A DNA stretch of 64,000 bases from Cyathus striatus (taxonomy: Eukaryota; Basidiomycota; Agaricomycetes; Agaricales; Nidulariaceae): assembly GCA_025738555.1 (NCBI GenBank), contig JAOVFP010000019.1:1612001-1676000 (forward strand), in the 5' to 3' direction. The notes beneath the pieces are model-generated. The model made no database searches. It was not told the origin of the DNA and saw only the letters and a program-made list of their open reading frames with translations. Below are positions 1 through 12,280 of this stretch, one piece after another (the stretch's first letter is position 1; each line of letters opens with the position of its first letter). Both the position numbers and the translations under genes were made by a program.

Positions 1-2218
1 TCAGTACCATGACATGCACACTGCCAAATGGTGGTGGTCAACGCAGGTAAGACTTTAACACTTTCTTTTATGTCATTTATTCTTAAACTTTTACAGCGAA
101 AGATTGAGAAGCACACTGAACGAAAGGACTGTACCGTCATTCCCATACTCATATCCTCCGACAAGACTCAGCTCACAACGTTCCGTAACAAAACAGCATA
201 TCCAGTCTATATGACGATTGGCAACATACCGAAGCATCTTAGGCGGAAGTCTTCTCGGCATGGACAGGTGCTCCTTGACTATCTTCCAACCACAAAGCTG
301 GATCATATAAAAAATGAGTCTTCTTGCCGCCATGCTCTCTCCAATCTATTTCACACCTGCATGAGTTTCATTCTGAAGCCTTTGCAAGCAGCTGGTCGTG
401 AAGGAGTCGAACTTATCAGTGGGGATGGAGCAGTGAGGCAATGCTACCCAATTCTTGCAGCTTACATTGCGGACTATCCAGAGCAAGTATTAGTAGCACT
501 TATCAAAAGTGGGTTATGTCCTTCATGCCCTGCTTCTCGAGAAGGAATTGGCGAGCAGCCAACCTATCTACCCCCTCGCGACGATAGGGTGATTCGTACG
601 GCATTAGACACAGTTCTGGCTGGCTCTATTAAATTTACGAAGGCCTGCACTGAGGCAGGAATTAAACCTAATCCAGATCCCTTTTGGAAAAACCTTCCAT
701 TCGTTAACATATATAATTCCATCACGCCTGACGTTCTACATCAACTTTTCCAAGGTATTATTAAACACGTCATTACTTGGGTCCGCTCTGCTGTTGGTGA
801 TGCAGAGATTGATGCAAGATGTCGTCGCATTCCCCCAAATCACCATATTCGTCAGTTTATGAGGGGCATTTCTAATCTCTCTCGGGTCACAGGGACAGAG
901 CATGATCAAATTTCTCGCTTCCTGTTAGCCCTCATCATCGATGTCCAGTTTCCGAATCACGCTGACATATCCAGTCGCCAACTCGTGCAAACTGTACGCG
1001 CCCTTCTAGATTTTATACAATTCGCTAGGTACCCAGTACACTCTGATGAGACACTTGCACTTCTTGAAGCTGCTCTCGAGACTTTTCACAACAACAAGAG
1101 CATATTCATCAATCTCGAGATACGTTCCGACTTCAACATTATCAAGCTTCATTATATGCAACACTACCGGTATTTTATTGAACTCTATGGAACAACTGAC
1201 AACACAGACACGCAGTATACAGAGCGCCTTCATATCGATCTTGCCAAGGATGCCTTCAGATCAACAAATGGAAAAGACGAGTTCGCGCAAATGACCTTAT
1301 GGCTTGAACGAAAAGAATGGGTCTTTCAACGTAATAACTTCATTTAGTGTCGCTTTTTACGTCCTCCTGTTCTGTCAGTCCATATGCCTTTGCCAATCCC
1401 CCATCTTGTTCAGCCATGCACACTGCAAATGTCAAAAGACCCATCTTGCCGTGGGGTCTCATTCTCAACTCTACAAGAAGAATACGGTGCATTAGACTTT
1501 GAGAATGCACTCGCTCGAATGGTAGTACAGTATCAGCACCCGGAATTCAAGCGACCTCAGGAAATTCGAAATGCGAGCCACAGACTTCCAATGCTCTGTC
1601 AATCTGTCGCTGTCTACCATTGAATCAAGTTCGTTAGTAGGGACCCATTCGCTGTTGATGCTGCTGCTCAAGACGTGGTTGACTCTATCCATGCTCAACC
1701 ATCTCGTACTGGCAAGCATAACGTGAAAATACCAGCACGATTTGATACCGCTCTCATAGACTTTCAGGATGGACAGGTTCATGGAGTTGAAGGTATGTAC
1801 TTACTACTCCGTCATACTACATGAATGCGATAGCTACTGACTTTACATTTACCTTATATTAGCATACGCTGTTGCTCAGATCCGCTGTGTCTTCTCCCTT
1901 CCATCTCGGGTTGCAGAAGAATGGTTCAAAGGCGGCCTTCCTTCAAAGCACTTCGCATATGTTGATTGGTTCACACCCTTTTCAGCTGCTGTGATCGATG
2001 TATCTTCTGGTTTATATAAGATCTCAAGATTGCGTACAGCTGGGGAGCAGGTATCAAGTGTCGTTCCAGTTGATCTCATCAAGGGAAGTGTGCACTTGTT
2101 CCCTAGCTTCGGTCCTAAAGCTCCGGATCATTGGATATCAAGTTCCGTGCTTGCAGAATGTAAAAAGTTTTATGTCAGTCTGTTTAATGATAGGTTTCAG
2201 TACTCTACTATAATATAG
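1..2218 (+). pseudogene. Plavaka-type transposase, 5'-truncated by the window and decayed
   Basis: This is the C-terminal half of a Plavaka-type transposase, a basidiomycete DNA-transposon family. The frame opens at base 2 with a short exon ending in HTAKWWWSTQ. An intron at 47-96 (GTAAG...ACAG) follows, then a long exon. Recognisable family motifs are SSDKTQLT, PVYMTIGNIPK, the DVLHQLFQG block, and the late segment FNIIKLHYMQHYRYF followed by TERLHIDLAK. A second intron at 1793-1862 joins the C-terminal part, which has the family's late IPVDHI-like motif in the form VPVDLIKGSVHL. The frame is broken by in-frame stops at 1345-1347 (TAG) and 1621-1623 (TGA), while coding similarity continues in the same frame on both sides. 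The element is therefore inactive. The family call rests on motif recognition; the N-terminal domain lies outside the window. Confidence 0.8.
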
Positions 2219-2584
2219 TTAATAAAAGGCTAAATTAATACTATTAATTGTTGTCCAGACCTATTATTGTCTTAAATGCGTGTGAAGTAGTATATTTAAG
2301 CCAAGATTAGTGGGTATATGTGTGCATATTAGTGCACTTAAGCTGAAATATGCTACATTTAGGAACGTGTAAGGAGATATAAGGTAAGGGGTACATCTTA
2401 ATCCAACTAACTTAACTAATTTAGCCGATGGGGAATTTCCTGATGTTATGAGTGATCATAATTTCCCAAATCTTGTAGAGCTTGCATGTCAAGACTTGCT
2501 ATCTCAGCAAATGTCACAACTATGTGCCGATATAGATAACAAGGACATCTCTAATGAGATAGTGACATTGAAGATGGTGGTAAA
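2219..2584 (+). other. AT-rich junction; possible upstream exon of the next transposase
   Basis: There is no complete gene here. From about 2428 to 2588, after an AG acceptor-like site, 53 codons are open before a TGA, including the stretch DGEFPDVMSDHN. This frame may be a decayed N-terminal exon of the transposase-like gene that follows. The remainder is AT-rich and carries no signal I recognise. No terminal inverted repeat separating the two transposases could be identified. Confidence 0.35.
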
Positions 2585-5500
2585 TTGAAGAAGGCATGTG
2601 GGATAGGCATGAGCCATTCAGCAGAGGCATCAAGGAACCCGCGAGAGAAAAGCAAGGCTGGAGAGCATGAACCCAAAGAAGGAAGCTACGATAGCTGGAG
2701 AAAGAAGATATTGGATGTAGATCCACTCACATCATTCAAGAATAATATGAATGGAGCTATTAGTTGGGAGGCCCAGTGCTCAAGCTGTGGTAAATGGCAT
2801 AAGCCTAAAGAGCCTGGAGATTCAACTCGCTTTAGGAGTCACCATATAAAATGCAAGAAAAAGAACTTACGAATAAAGAATACACCTACTCTCGATTCCT
2901 TCTTTGCAAAGGCAAAGAAGAAGCCAATCAATTGTAATAAAACTCTTGCTAGTGCCATTCAACATGTTCCTTGTTCCGGGATTACTGGCACAGATGATCG
3001 CCGTATTCCTGTTTATCTTCGCAGGACTATGGCCTCTGGAGGTGGGGCTCATGCATTATATGTTATTTCAGAAGAGCTATTTGGAAAGCGTTTCAGTGAG
3101 CTGGAAGACCATGAAGAGAAGATTACTGTACTTGATAAACAGTATCATGAGTGCACTTGGCGGAATGACCATCGCAACTTGCATGTTTTCTCTGTGTCCT
3201 GTGACAAAGAGGTTACAGTGCCTCAAGGGTCTGGTAAACGTCCTACAGCATGTTCAAACTGTTGTTTTGTATGGAAGACTCAAGCATTCCAGACAGCACT
3301 CCGGAAAAATCCTGTTAGAGAAGTCAAAAATCTCTGCCATGTTCCACACCGATATCATGACCCTGTCATTGGTAACCTCTTCATAAAATTTCATAACCTT
3401 CAAGGGATTCTTGAGGAGGTATGTTCAACTGTTTACAACTAGATTTGCGACTTATTATTTTATAGGATGCTCGAGATTCTCCAGGTGTGTGTATAGCTCA
3501 GGCCTTTGTAGATGGAAAGCTGAAAAACTGTGAATTATTTAATGGTATTCTCTCTGCAATGACAACACAATTGGATCATGAAGAGAGAGGCACAGGTTTG
3601 CAGAACTTACAGTATACACCTGCTTGGGTCGAATTTTGCCAGATATTGTGAGATATTAGTCCACAGGCTTATAAGGCACTGGCAGAACATATTCCTATGC
3701 CACAAATTAGGTCTTTGCAGTAAGTGGAGCGTACTCTAGATATCTATCATGTATATCTTACTTTTAATATTTTTCAGAATGAAATGAGCATGAGAAGCAC
3801 ATTTCCCAATGGAAATATGCCCAGAAACATTTCATTTGGTATCTGAGCAACTCTGACTTTAGATTATAATGGACCCACATACCTCAGCTGTGATGACACG
3901 AAACTTCTCCCAGCATATCGTCTTTGCTGGAGTGAGCAAGATCAAACCCACTATCTAGTTGGTGGACCAGAAGGGCCACTAAGGGTCGCAAACCCCAATG
4001 ATGTATGATCATCATTAGAAACAGGAACTTCACAGAAAGCTACAAAGGTAAACATTACACTCATATGTACTTTATAAGTACCTAACCTTTTACTTCAGGT
4101 TCGGTTATGGTGTTTAACTTTACCATTGCCAAAAGTTACCCCCATAATAGTGTCAGCTATCCCAATTTTGGATACTATGTCAGCTGATAAGCTGTTTCCT
4201 ATGCTCAAGAAAATTACAGATGGTCTGATTGACAAAGGAATTCGAATTGTCTCATATGCATCAGATGGTTCTGAAACAGAGCGAAAGGTGCAGAATTCAT
4301 TTCTGTCAATGGGAGAGAGAGTAGAGATGGTTATATCGCATCTGTTTCCCCTTCGACCTGATGTCTGAATACAATATATGATATACCGTGGTCAGGCTAT
4401 GTGCATTATTCAAGACTCAAAGCATGCATTAAAAACTTTGCGGAACAACCTATATTCGGGTGCACATCTTCTTGTATTTGAGAATCACGTTGCTGCTTAT
4501 TGACGCATCCAACAAATGGCTGAAGAGTCTGGATCCCCAATTTTTCTGTGTGATGTGGAGAAATTGGATCGACAAGATGACAATGCTGCCACTCGCCTGT
4601 TTTCAGCTAGTGTTTTGCATTACCTCATCGATAATCATAAAGATGAATCACTTGGAGAGATTATATATCTCTTTGTTTTTGGGGAGCTTATCGACGCCTT
4701 TCAGAATCGCTCCATGTTGCATTCAGACCGAATCCGAATCGTGTTACGTGCATGCTATTTTCTTGATGCCTGGGAAGCATACCTCAAAGTTATGAAATAC
4801 CTGAAAAACAAATATCATATTTCAAGAGCAGCCCTTGAAATTCTTCATATACTAATAGAAGGCCTTCTAGCTCTGGTTGTGATCCATTGTGACCACGTAG
4901 AAGGAGCATTTCCTCTCCTCCCTTGGTTGAACTCCACTGAATCTTGTGAGCATGTATTCGGGAGTGCAAGAAGAATTGTCAAGGATTTTACCTACCTTGA
5001 CTTTGTGTTCATGATCCCTAAACTTCGAATTAAACTCTGAGAGGCTGTTTTTTATAATAAAACATCTGATCCAAAAGCACACGCCTCCAGTTATTCTCAC
5101 ACCTGGTTCGACCATACAGGTGTTGACTTGATTTCTCTTGCAATATTCCCATCCAATGAGGTTATTCGAAACAAACTTGCCCCAGCTGCTGCAGAGGAAG
5201 CTGATAGTCTCATGCAGATTTTACAAGTGTCAGCTCCACATCTGTTTCAAGCCAGTACTTTAACTCCAGCTCAAATCTCACAGCTAGCACCTACGTTTCC
5301 ATCCATTGACATGTGGTATCATGACAATGATGAAAGTGACCATGGCAGTGAGAACGAGCAGCCTGATTCAGAAACAGAAGATTATTTGAATGTTACAACA
5401 GACTTACAGCAAATAATCAATCAAGATAAGGATGCTCCAATAACGAGGAGTAGCTACTTGGACAACAGAATGGAAAATCTCACATTTGCTGCACTTATCT

Positions 5501-6630
5501 CTATTACAGGTGACACAATGAATGTGTAAGTCCTATGCCATTCTGTACTAACGGCTTTCTAATGAATGAATACTTAGGTCCAAATTTCTCAATGAAAGCG
5601 AGGAAATTGAAATCAACAATATTATATCAGAGGAATTTGAGCAAGTTCGTGATTTTTAAAAGAAATTTGTACTCCCTCCAATTTGGGTATCACAGCCTGA
5701 GCCTTCAACCTATCGCTCATATAGCTGGCTTGATCTCGACTCCTTAGTTCAACTAAGACAGAAGAACCAAACAAAGCAGGCTGCTCTTGGTGTTCGTACT
5801 CGTAATATGGTGTCCTCTGAAAGATTGGAAGCAGACAAGACAAAAACGAACATCTGATGTGAAATGCACAAAGTTCTAAAAGAGCAGCAAACTGAGCATG
5901 GCATAGGAACTGGCCTTGAACGTGCTCATTGATGGATGGAGAATGCATCGACACCTGCAGCAGGAAATGCTGGAAATGCAGCAGCTGTAGCAGAAAAGGT
6001 AGCTGATACGGTCAGTACTTCATATGTAACTCTCATAGACGTTGTAACTAATGTCTATGTATAATACTAGGCTTTGACTAAATGGAAGAATGCATTCAAA
6101 ATGGCTCGCATTTCTCATAAAGTGCTTGAATGTATCAGCAAGGCCTGTATTACCATCTTGCACCTGCTTCAACTGGATGACTTTGGTTTTATTATCACTA
6201 CCAATGGTCCTTGTATTGGGCGTAGTGAGTTTACTTTTATTTCTACTAACTTATGTGTTTGAAGTTTAATCATGATTTATCAGTTATAACCATGTACTCA
6301 AAGACCGCAGGGAAGAATTCCAAACACGCTGCCATAAAAGACTCCTCAACTATATCTGCTATTTCAACCCTTGGTGTGCAAATCTTTGAGAATCATACTG
6401 CTAATTTTTTCACTGCTACTCCAAAGACAACATTCCTCCTTAACAATTTCTACTTCCAACTTATTTCGTCTATTCAGTTTATGATGGTTATTCCATTTTC
6501 TGTTATCACCCTTCAGCCTAATGTTGGCCTCGCTTTGGAAAACAAATATTATATGGACATATTCCGAGACCTTCAATCTCAAAAATCTCAGCTTGCTGAA
6601 GCACTGAAGATTTTCAATACTAGAAGATAA
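2585..6630 (+). pseudogene. Decayed DDE-like transposase of an agaricomycete repeat family
   Basis: A long, interrupted coding region resembles a high-copy protein family seen in many mushroom genomes; I do not know an established name. The N-terminal part (first ATG at 2609) has a CSSCGKW zinc-binding-like motif and the block YLRRTMASGGGAHA. An intron at 3419-3465 keeps the frame. Later motifs include LSCDDTKLL (about 3890), VSYASDGSETERKVQ (about 4245) and ESCEHVFGSARRIVKDFTY (about 4940). I infer these carry the D, D and E of an RNase H-like transposase core. An in-frame TGA lies at 3649-3651, with further stops near 3843, 4005, 4365, 4501, 5038 and 5656 and several frame changes. Fragments continue to the stop at 6628-6630. 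The copy is clearly dead. Its terminal repeats and target-site duplication were not found. Confidence 0.7.
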
Positions 6631-8282
6631 AACGGGCACAATTCTGACAATGAAGACTAGTATTACATTACATCAACTGCAGCTTTATGTCTCTTTAGGT
6701 AGATTCCTGTACTTAACTCACTAAAATACATACTCTATCAATACTCAAGGTTCTCCGGAAGCTATATTTCGCCAAAGAACAAAAGAAAATTTGGTAAATA
6801 GCAGTTTTTGGAACTTACATCACTAATCCAGACACAATCTGGGGACCCCGGCGTGGACATAGATGCTATCCAGACAAAATTTGCGAAAATTTGGAAACTC
6901 AATCCGGACACGATTTTTTTTTTCCAGGATCTAACTTTAGTAGGGATTTTCGGGGGTCCTCCTGCAGGCACCACAGCACAATGTTACTGTGCAGCACTAC
7001 ATCACTGCCTCCAGGTCCATTTCTCACGAAACTAGAAACACCGTACGTAGGACGGAACAGGATTCAGTGTTAGAGACGGCATAAGTGATTTCAGTACTTG
7101 AGTAAGTATTTGAAACGTTGGACAGGCGTTGGACATATTGGCTAGATGCGTGTTGGACCGAGTTTTCGAGAAGATATAAGAGGTTTGAGTGTTTGACTCG
7201 ATATAGAGTGAATAAAATTCAATTCTCAATCCACAAGTGCCACATCTTTCTTCGTCAAAGCTTGGATATTTAGTACTACTTACTAGCTTATAGAATCACT
7301 ATGGATACAGCATTTGGAGGTTCTCCATTTGGAAGAATGGGTAATTTGGCGGTGCAACCTTGGTACTTATCTTTGAAAAGATAAATGCCTGTCATGTAGA
7401 AATATCGATTGGAACCAAATTGGAATTTATATGCTCTTCATCGGTCTGGCAGTGCGATCTAAAAACAACGCTCAGATGCAGCACGCCATCTGTCATGATA
7501 CTGTTCAGTGTCCGTTCATAATCAATCTGGCATACCTTTGATAAGAAACACCACACCCTTCATTGTAGCTTCTGGGTTTCCATATACATCAATGCACGAT
7601 GTATTACTCTGTCCCCTAACTTTCTAAAGTTGGACAATTCTCTATGTACATTCCTCATCCTGCAATCAACACCATTATGTGGAGTGACTCCCTTCACTCT
7701 CTTTGGAAGTTCTCCGTCGGCTAGTGATACTCGTATATCTGTCTCAGTCTTGCTTTTCTCCCTGTATGTGCAACAGACTTGAGTAATAGAGTTAACTGCA
7801 CGTTCCCATTGTCTTCCCCTCCCCGACATTTGACTGAACAGTTGGTTGAAATAATACAGTAATAATGTTCAAGTTGGTTAATGTTCGAGTTCAAGTTTGG
7901 TTGAAGTTAAGTTTGATCAGACTTAATGCTCATCGCTCAATTTTGGCTCAATTTGTGGCGGCCCCTGGTGGGGGTTTCTGACGGTTTCCCGAAGAGTCTA
8001 GCATTGATTACTGATGTAAATGTATGGTGGCTGTACCTAGTACAAGCCCCAACGATCCGTAGCTACATAAATATAATACCATCACGTTCTTTCAGACAAT
8101 GCAGGTGATACATACATACTAATTCAAGTACGTACTATTTCATGAATTAAATTTGTAATTCTGTGTGTGGGAGTGATGGCATATTGTTGATATCCAGTGC
8201 CTGGAACGAAGTGGTGGTGAGAAGCTGAAACCGGAAACGGATGCGTTTCCGTCGTCGCATCAACATTAGCCATAAATAAGTA
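6631..8282. other. Non-coding stretch with possible LTR-like remnant
   Basis: No supported gene. A segment starting TGTTAG at 7068 contains GATATAAGAGGTTTGAGT (7173-7190) followed by GAATAAAA near 7210; this resembles the promoter and polyadenylation part of a fungal LTR, but no partner LTR is visible. The same 18 bases recur at 35705-35722. A single ATG-started open frame on the minus strand (7829 to 7560, 89 codons) has no recognisable motif and is not called as a gene. Confidence 0.35.
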
Positions 8283-8575
8283 TCATGCATCTAAATACTG
8301 TACAGGTCGGCACGACTGGCAGGTGCTGGCTTCAGCTGCTAGCACGAGTTCGAACTATCGCTCCCTCCAGATTTTCCTTGATTACAAAAGGAAACCCGTC
8401 GACACATTCATATAAATCACTCAGAAAAGACTATATAATGTTTCGCTACCATTATACAAGGAGTAGCATTGTCCCAGAGTCCATCGTCCCAACAAACCGA
8501 CACAAACCCATCTCCATCAGTACACTCATATCTAGTGATATCTTTCTACACAAATAGCCCACTCCACAGCCATCT
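8283..8575. repeat. Block-tail repeat, copy 1 of 3
   Basis: This segment is related to 12640-12893 and 26640-26860. Shared landmarks in order are a GCAGGCACTGG/GGCAGGTGCTGG motif, a GATTACAAAA stretch, CACATATAAATTAC or its variant, CCAGAGTCCA, then CCATCAGTA followed by ATATCTTTCTA. It marks the end of the duplicated block, so its position here implies that a further block copy once lay upstream of copy A. It carries no coding sequence that I can recognise. Confidence 0.6.
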
Positions 8576-8818
8576 CATATGTATTATCGAATCCAAACTT
8601 AAGTACTTCCAATGATGACATACTAGAGGTTGTGTGCTTTGCAGCTTAATAGATCCTCACCCTAATCTCCCATCACATTTATGATCTAAAGGCTCCAAGT
8701 GGATATACTAACCCATCTTTGATTTTGATCATTTACAAAATATTTTTTCACAGCTTGAAGTATTTAGGATGGTGGTAGCAGGTATCGTAATTATCCATAC
8801 TCGTTTTTTGGCGATATC

Positions 8819-10403
8819 ATGGACTCTCTTGCACAAACAATTCAAGTGCTACTAGAGCACATGCAGAATGTCACCGTACGTTCTTGACCATCAACTTGTT
8901 ATACCATAAATTGACCACTCTTGCAGTATTTAGTACATGGTATGTAACTATATTTGTGGGCCCATGGAATTGAACTTAGTAAAGGTATCTCGATGATAAG
9001 TGGCTAGTTTGGCACTCTTGGTAAGCTACCTCGTCAAATATATAATTACGGACTTGAACAGCTCTAAACACAGGTATTCGAAAACCTCATAACAATGGAC
9101 ATGGAATTCACGTATATCTGGAAATCGCCAAATTGGACTGTCGTGAAAGCGCTATATGTCTTTGTGAAATATGGTTCATATATCGATAGCTGTCTAAACT
9201 TATTTGGTGGGTAGAGAGAGTTGTTCAAAACTTCGAAACCATATTCTGACTAGCACACAGTTCAATTGTCCCCTTCACTTTCTTCCAGATCGTGCATGTC
9301 TCTTTATTACGTTACTATATGTGAGTGTTGCACTCATCAGTAGATTATCTCTTATTTACTGCTTGTCAATTTATCCCTTCAGGGTCTATCGCAATCGGTG
9401 CAACAGCTTCCGAATGTTAGTATTCATTTTCACAAGCTTTGAGCAGTATGATTATAGTAATAACTACCTAGTAATCTTAACCATTCGCATTTGGGCAGTT
9501 TGGGAAAAGACAAGAAATATGGCTGTTGTGTTAACTGTATCCTTCTTTGCAGCCATGATACCGGTGTATACTTGTTACGGGATTCTCACAAGTTCTCTAA
9601 AGTGTATGCACTTGAAGTATACTATATCTTTGCCACAATATTCGCTGATCACTATTGATTTAAGTCAAGTTGCAAGAAGTTCTTCATATACCTGGATGTC
9701 TTGTAACCAGTGCAAACATTACAGTGAAAGAGAGTATTTGGAGCTTATTGTTGGCTTACAATACTGGTGAGAACACATTTCTGTAAACAGTAACTGACCT
9801 TAATCTAACGACACTAACATGAAATGATTGTTATTGGCAGTCATGCTGGTCTTTATGCTGCCACCTACATACAAAAATTGTCAGTCATGCTTTTTACCAT
9901 CTTCATGAATTTCGAGCTTTAATGATTTTACAGTTAAAAGAGGAGGTAGATCAAATATGACAAATATTGTCATAAATGACGGTAAGAATTTCACGCTAAA
10001 TAAAGACTTCAAAAATTTACTGGTTCATAAGGCATCATCAACTACATTTTTATATTCAGTAAGAACTATAGCTGAGACTCTGGGTATTCTCAGATGATTT
10101 ACCATAAATGAACAGTTGTTATGCTGGCAAATTTAACCATCCAGTTGAAGCTCAGTTTGGGTGGTTATGGTCTCCGAAATTTAGCTGTGTTTTACTAATC
10201 TCTGTCTTTACGTAGCCTGACTACTTTTCCCTATTAATACCATATGGTAGTTGATGCTTTCTAAGTTGTGGAAACTAATGGACGAAGATTTTAGAATTTG
10301 GCGGGTGATCCATTCATCACTCTGTTGTCGTGTTGTGTTGAGCATACGCAAACAGGGATCGAAGGATGTTTATGTAGATTTCTCCACCATATCAGGGGTA
10401 TAG
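8819..10403 (+). pseudogene. DUF6533 membrane protein gene, copy A, 3' splice sites damaged
   Basis: This is a paralogue of the intact gene at 31326-32901. Its exons follow the same plan: 8819-8875, 8927-8939 (three bases longer than in copy D), 9001-9020, 9074-9210, 9289-9320, 9383-9415, and one from 9472. The DUF6533 signature is clear: VASLALL, VFENLITMDMEFTYIW, then IRIWAVWEKTRN. Later come PGCLVTSANITVKES and the C-terminal RVIHSSLCCRVVLSIR. All coding exons are open. However, the donor after the equivalent of exon 12 reads AGTTTGGGT instead of AGTGTGAGT. The acceptor before the last exon reads AATGGACG instead of AATAGACG. The 3' end therefore probably no longer splices as in copy D, though alternative sites could still give a product. 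The stop is at 10401-10403. DUF6533 proteins are fungal integral membrane proteins of unknown role. Confidence 0.65.
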
Positions 10404-11040
10404 GTTGACATAGTTTTATATATAATCGGTTCCAGCAGGCCATAGTATGTCATGGCAACGCGGTTACAGCTTGGGAGCATCTGCTACTTACTGGAATGTA
10501 ATGTAATTGTGTATTTATATGTAGGTATTGTATGAAAAAGAGAAACCCAGTGGCGGGTGTGACATACACGTACTTTATCAAGGTGCAGTATATATGGTTC
10601 CCAGCATTTTGCTGGATGCTACTTATATCAAGTCGAAGTGTAGCAGGAAATCACAGTGTGCCAAGTCTATGAATATACTATTAAAACACCCCTCCAACTT
10701 CAAATATATGATAATCACTGATCTTAGAAGCACAGTGAACTGATACTGTATACCACCACATAAGGTGGGCAATAACGACATCGCTCAAATGATAAGATTA
10801 TTTTTAGTTAGATCATATTCAATGTGGTACTTGAATCAGAACTACTTCTCTTATCACATTGACTTCTCACACAGATATTTTTTTTTGGGGGGGGGGGGTA
10901 TCATGTATCAAATCTTAAATGCCTGATGAGTACTTAAATATAGGAATATCTTTACTGTCCCTAAGTATAACTCTTCACATCATTTAGTCCCACATCCAAA
11001 TACAGCCAAATTCATCATTGCAGTGCGCACTGTTATCCAC
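10404..11040. other. Shared spacer between DUF6533 and hydrolase genes, copy A
   Basis: This stretch aligns by eye with 21203-22500 (minus the inserted element) and 32902-33495, and is the convergent intergenic spacer of the repeated block. It includes the uninterrupted site TATATGTAGGTATTG at about 10516-10530, which corresponds to the insertion point of the 687-bp element in copy C. A T9G12 homopolymer junction at 10878-10898 is much longer than in copies C (T5G7) and D (T5G4). No gene is seen. Confidence 0.6.
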
Positions 11041-11731
11041 CTCAAACCACACCTCCACACCATCCCCTCCCATCCCATCAGGAACCTTCGAATCTCCTGC
11101 CCTCCCCTAAAATTTCCCTTTAAATGCCAATCCCTCCCTCGGACCATACACCTCATACCACATCACCACCTGAATCAACATTCATCCAAATGAGACTAGC
11201 GTTAAACTCATTCCCCGTAAAATGTGTTAATCTGATATGCTTTGCATGTCAGATTCCAGGGTATAATTAGAGTTGGAATTGATATATTGCTAGCTGAGAT
11301 ACTCTGTGTTGCTGCTGGGGATGATAATAGAATGCTGCAATGATCGTTTTCTTTGTTGGAATTTGCGAGACATGGAGATAATGTGCCATATGCAGGATGA
11401 TATAAATCAATCTTTGCCATTCGTTCAAACAGTGATGATGGAGGCACAGGAGAAGAAGGCCATGGCATAACAGATTTCATTTGCTTGATATTCTCTTCCT
11501 CGATCTTCACAAACCTTCACAAAAAACAATCAAATAACTAAAATCACAACATGACAACACGAACCTATTGATCCAATCAACCTTCTCCGACCCAAGAACA
11601 TCCTCAGCAATTCTCCACTTCGCAGCCTCAACAACAGGCATACCCTCATCATCATTCAACAACACTATAATCTCCAGATTATCATTCAGAAAATGAGAAC
11701 CTCCATGGTGTTTTTCCCTCCATATAATCAT
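11041..11731 (-). pseudogene. Beta-lactamase-like hydrolase, C-terminal remnant, copy A
   Basis: This corresponds to the last part of exon 3 plus exon 4 of the intact gene at 33496-35419. Recognisable pieces are DDEGMPVVEAAKWRIAEDV, then KVDWINRF at the old exon junction, and EENIKQMKSVMP. The catalytic N-terminal half, including the SxxK and YxN motifs, is absent. The sequence upstream of it on this strand is instead a different repeated fragment. It cannot encode an active enzyme. Conservation of the intron boundary shows that it arose by DNA duplication, not by reverse transcription. Confidence 0.75.
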
Positions 11732-11779
11732 ACTCTTCTGTAGAGTCTTGAGAATATGGAGGCAAGAAAGTGGATTTCC

Positions 11780-12280
11780 AAAGTAACATGGGGCATGTTG
11801 CGATTACTATGTCCTTCGTGTGAGTCATTTAATTAGTTTATTGATACTAAAGGAAGGTGGTGGTGGAAGGAAGAGGGATGAAGAGGGATGAAAAGAAGAG
11901 AAGAGGTGGGAAGAATGACAGGAGAGGGGAAGGGGAGGGAGAGAAGAGGGGAGAGGAGGGGAATAGAGTACCAAACAGATCTTCCACACCTACCTCAAAA
12001 ACATGTTTCCTAGCATCCATAACCTCCTTCCACAAGTACCTCCACCATTCCTTAATCACAATGTACAAATCCTGATACCACTCCAGTGGCACCAACACAT
12101 CATGCATTGTGCATAGGCCTTTTTCTTGTACCCATTTAACATGTCCCATCTATATTGATGCATCATGTCAATAAGGGATAGATCGATAGGGCTGTGCAGG
12201 CGAGGTGGGAGGATGGGGTCAGAGGAGGGTGACAGGTTGTGGAATGCAATGTGGCATACTGATGAGTGGTAATATGTCAA
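11780..12280 (-). pseudogene. Unidentified gene fragment, copy A
   Basis: On the minus strand an open stretch reads HDVLVPLEWYQDLYIVIKEW, then KEVMDARKHVFEVG. It is paired with a near-identical stretch in copy C (23445-23930). A second, overlapping frame upstream has a similar conserved phrase, MHQYRWDMLNGYKKK, suggesting an older multi-exon gene with shifted frames. A pyrimidine-rich tract on this strand (purine-rich on +) follows the GVEDLFG end, just after a GT, which fits an expanded intron. I do not recognise the family. It occurs only with the truncated hydrolase copies, not with the intact one. Confidence 0.45.
11855..11970. repeat. Homopurine tract, copy A
   Basis: About 115 bases consist almost wholly of A and G on the + strand, built from AAGAGGG, GGAGAGG and GGGGAAGGGG units. 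The equivalent in copy C (23560-23740) is longer. Such tracts can form triplex structures and are prone to slippage. Its position matches an intron of the neighbouring unidentified minus-strand fragment. Confidence 0.75.

Noticed and set aside
2585..6630. Assigning the second transposase to the Kyakuja-Dileera-Zisupton group
   Set aside because: None of the cysteine-cluster or core motifs I associate with that group is visible, so the family is left unnamed.
9204..9770. A single 188-codon open frame over copy A
   Set aside because: It runs through introns of the DUF6533 gene and uses the wrong frame for conserved exons such as PGCLVTSANI. The multi-exon model explains the conservation better.
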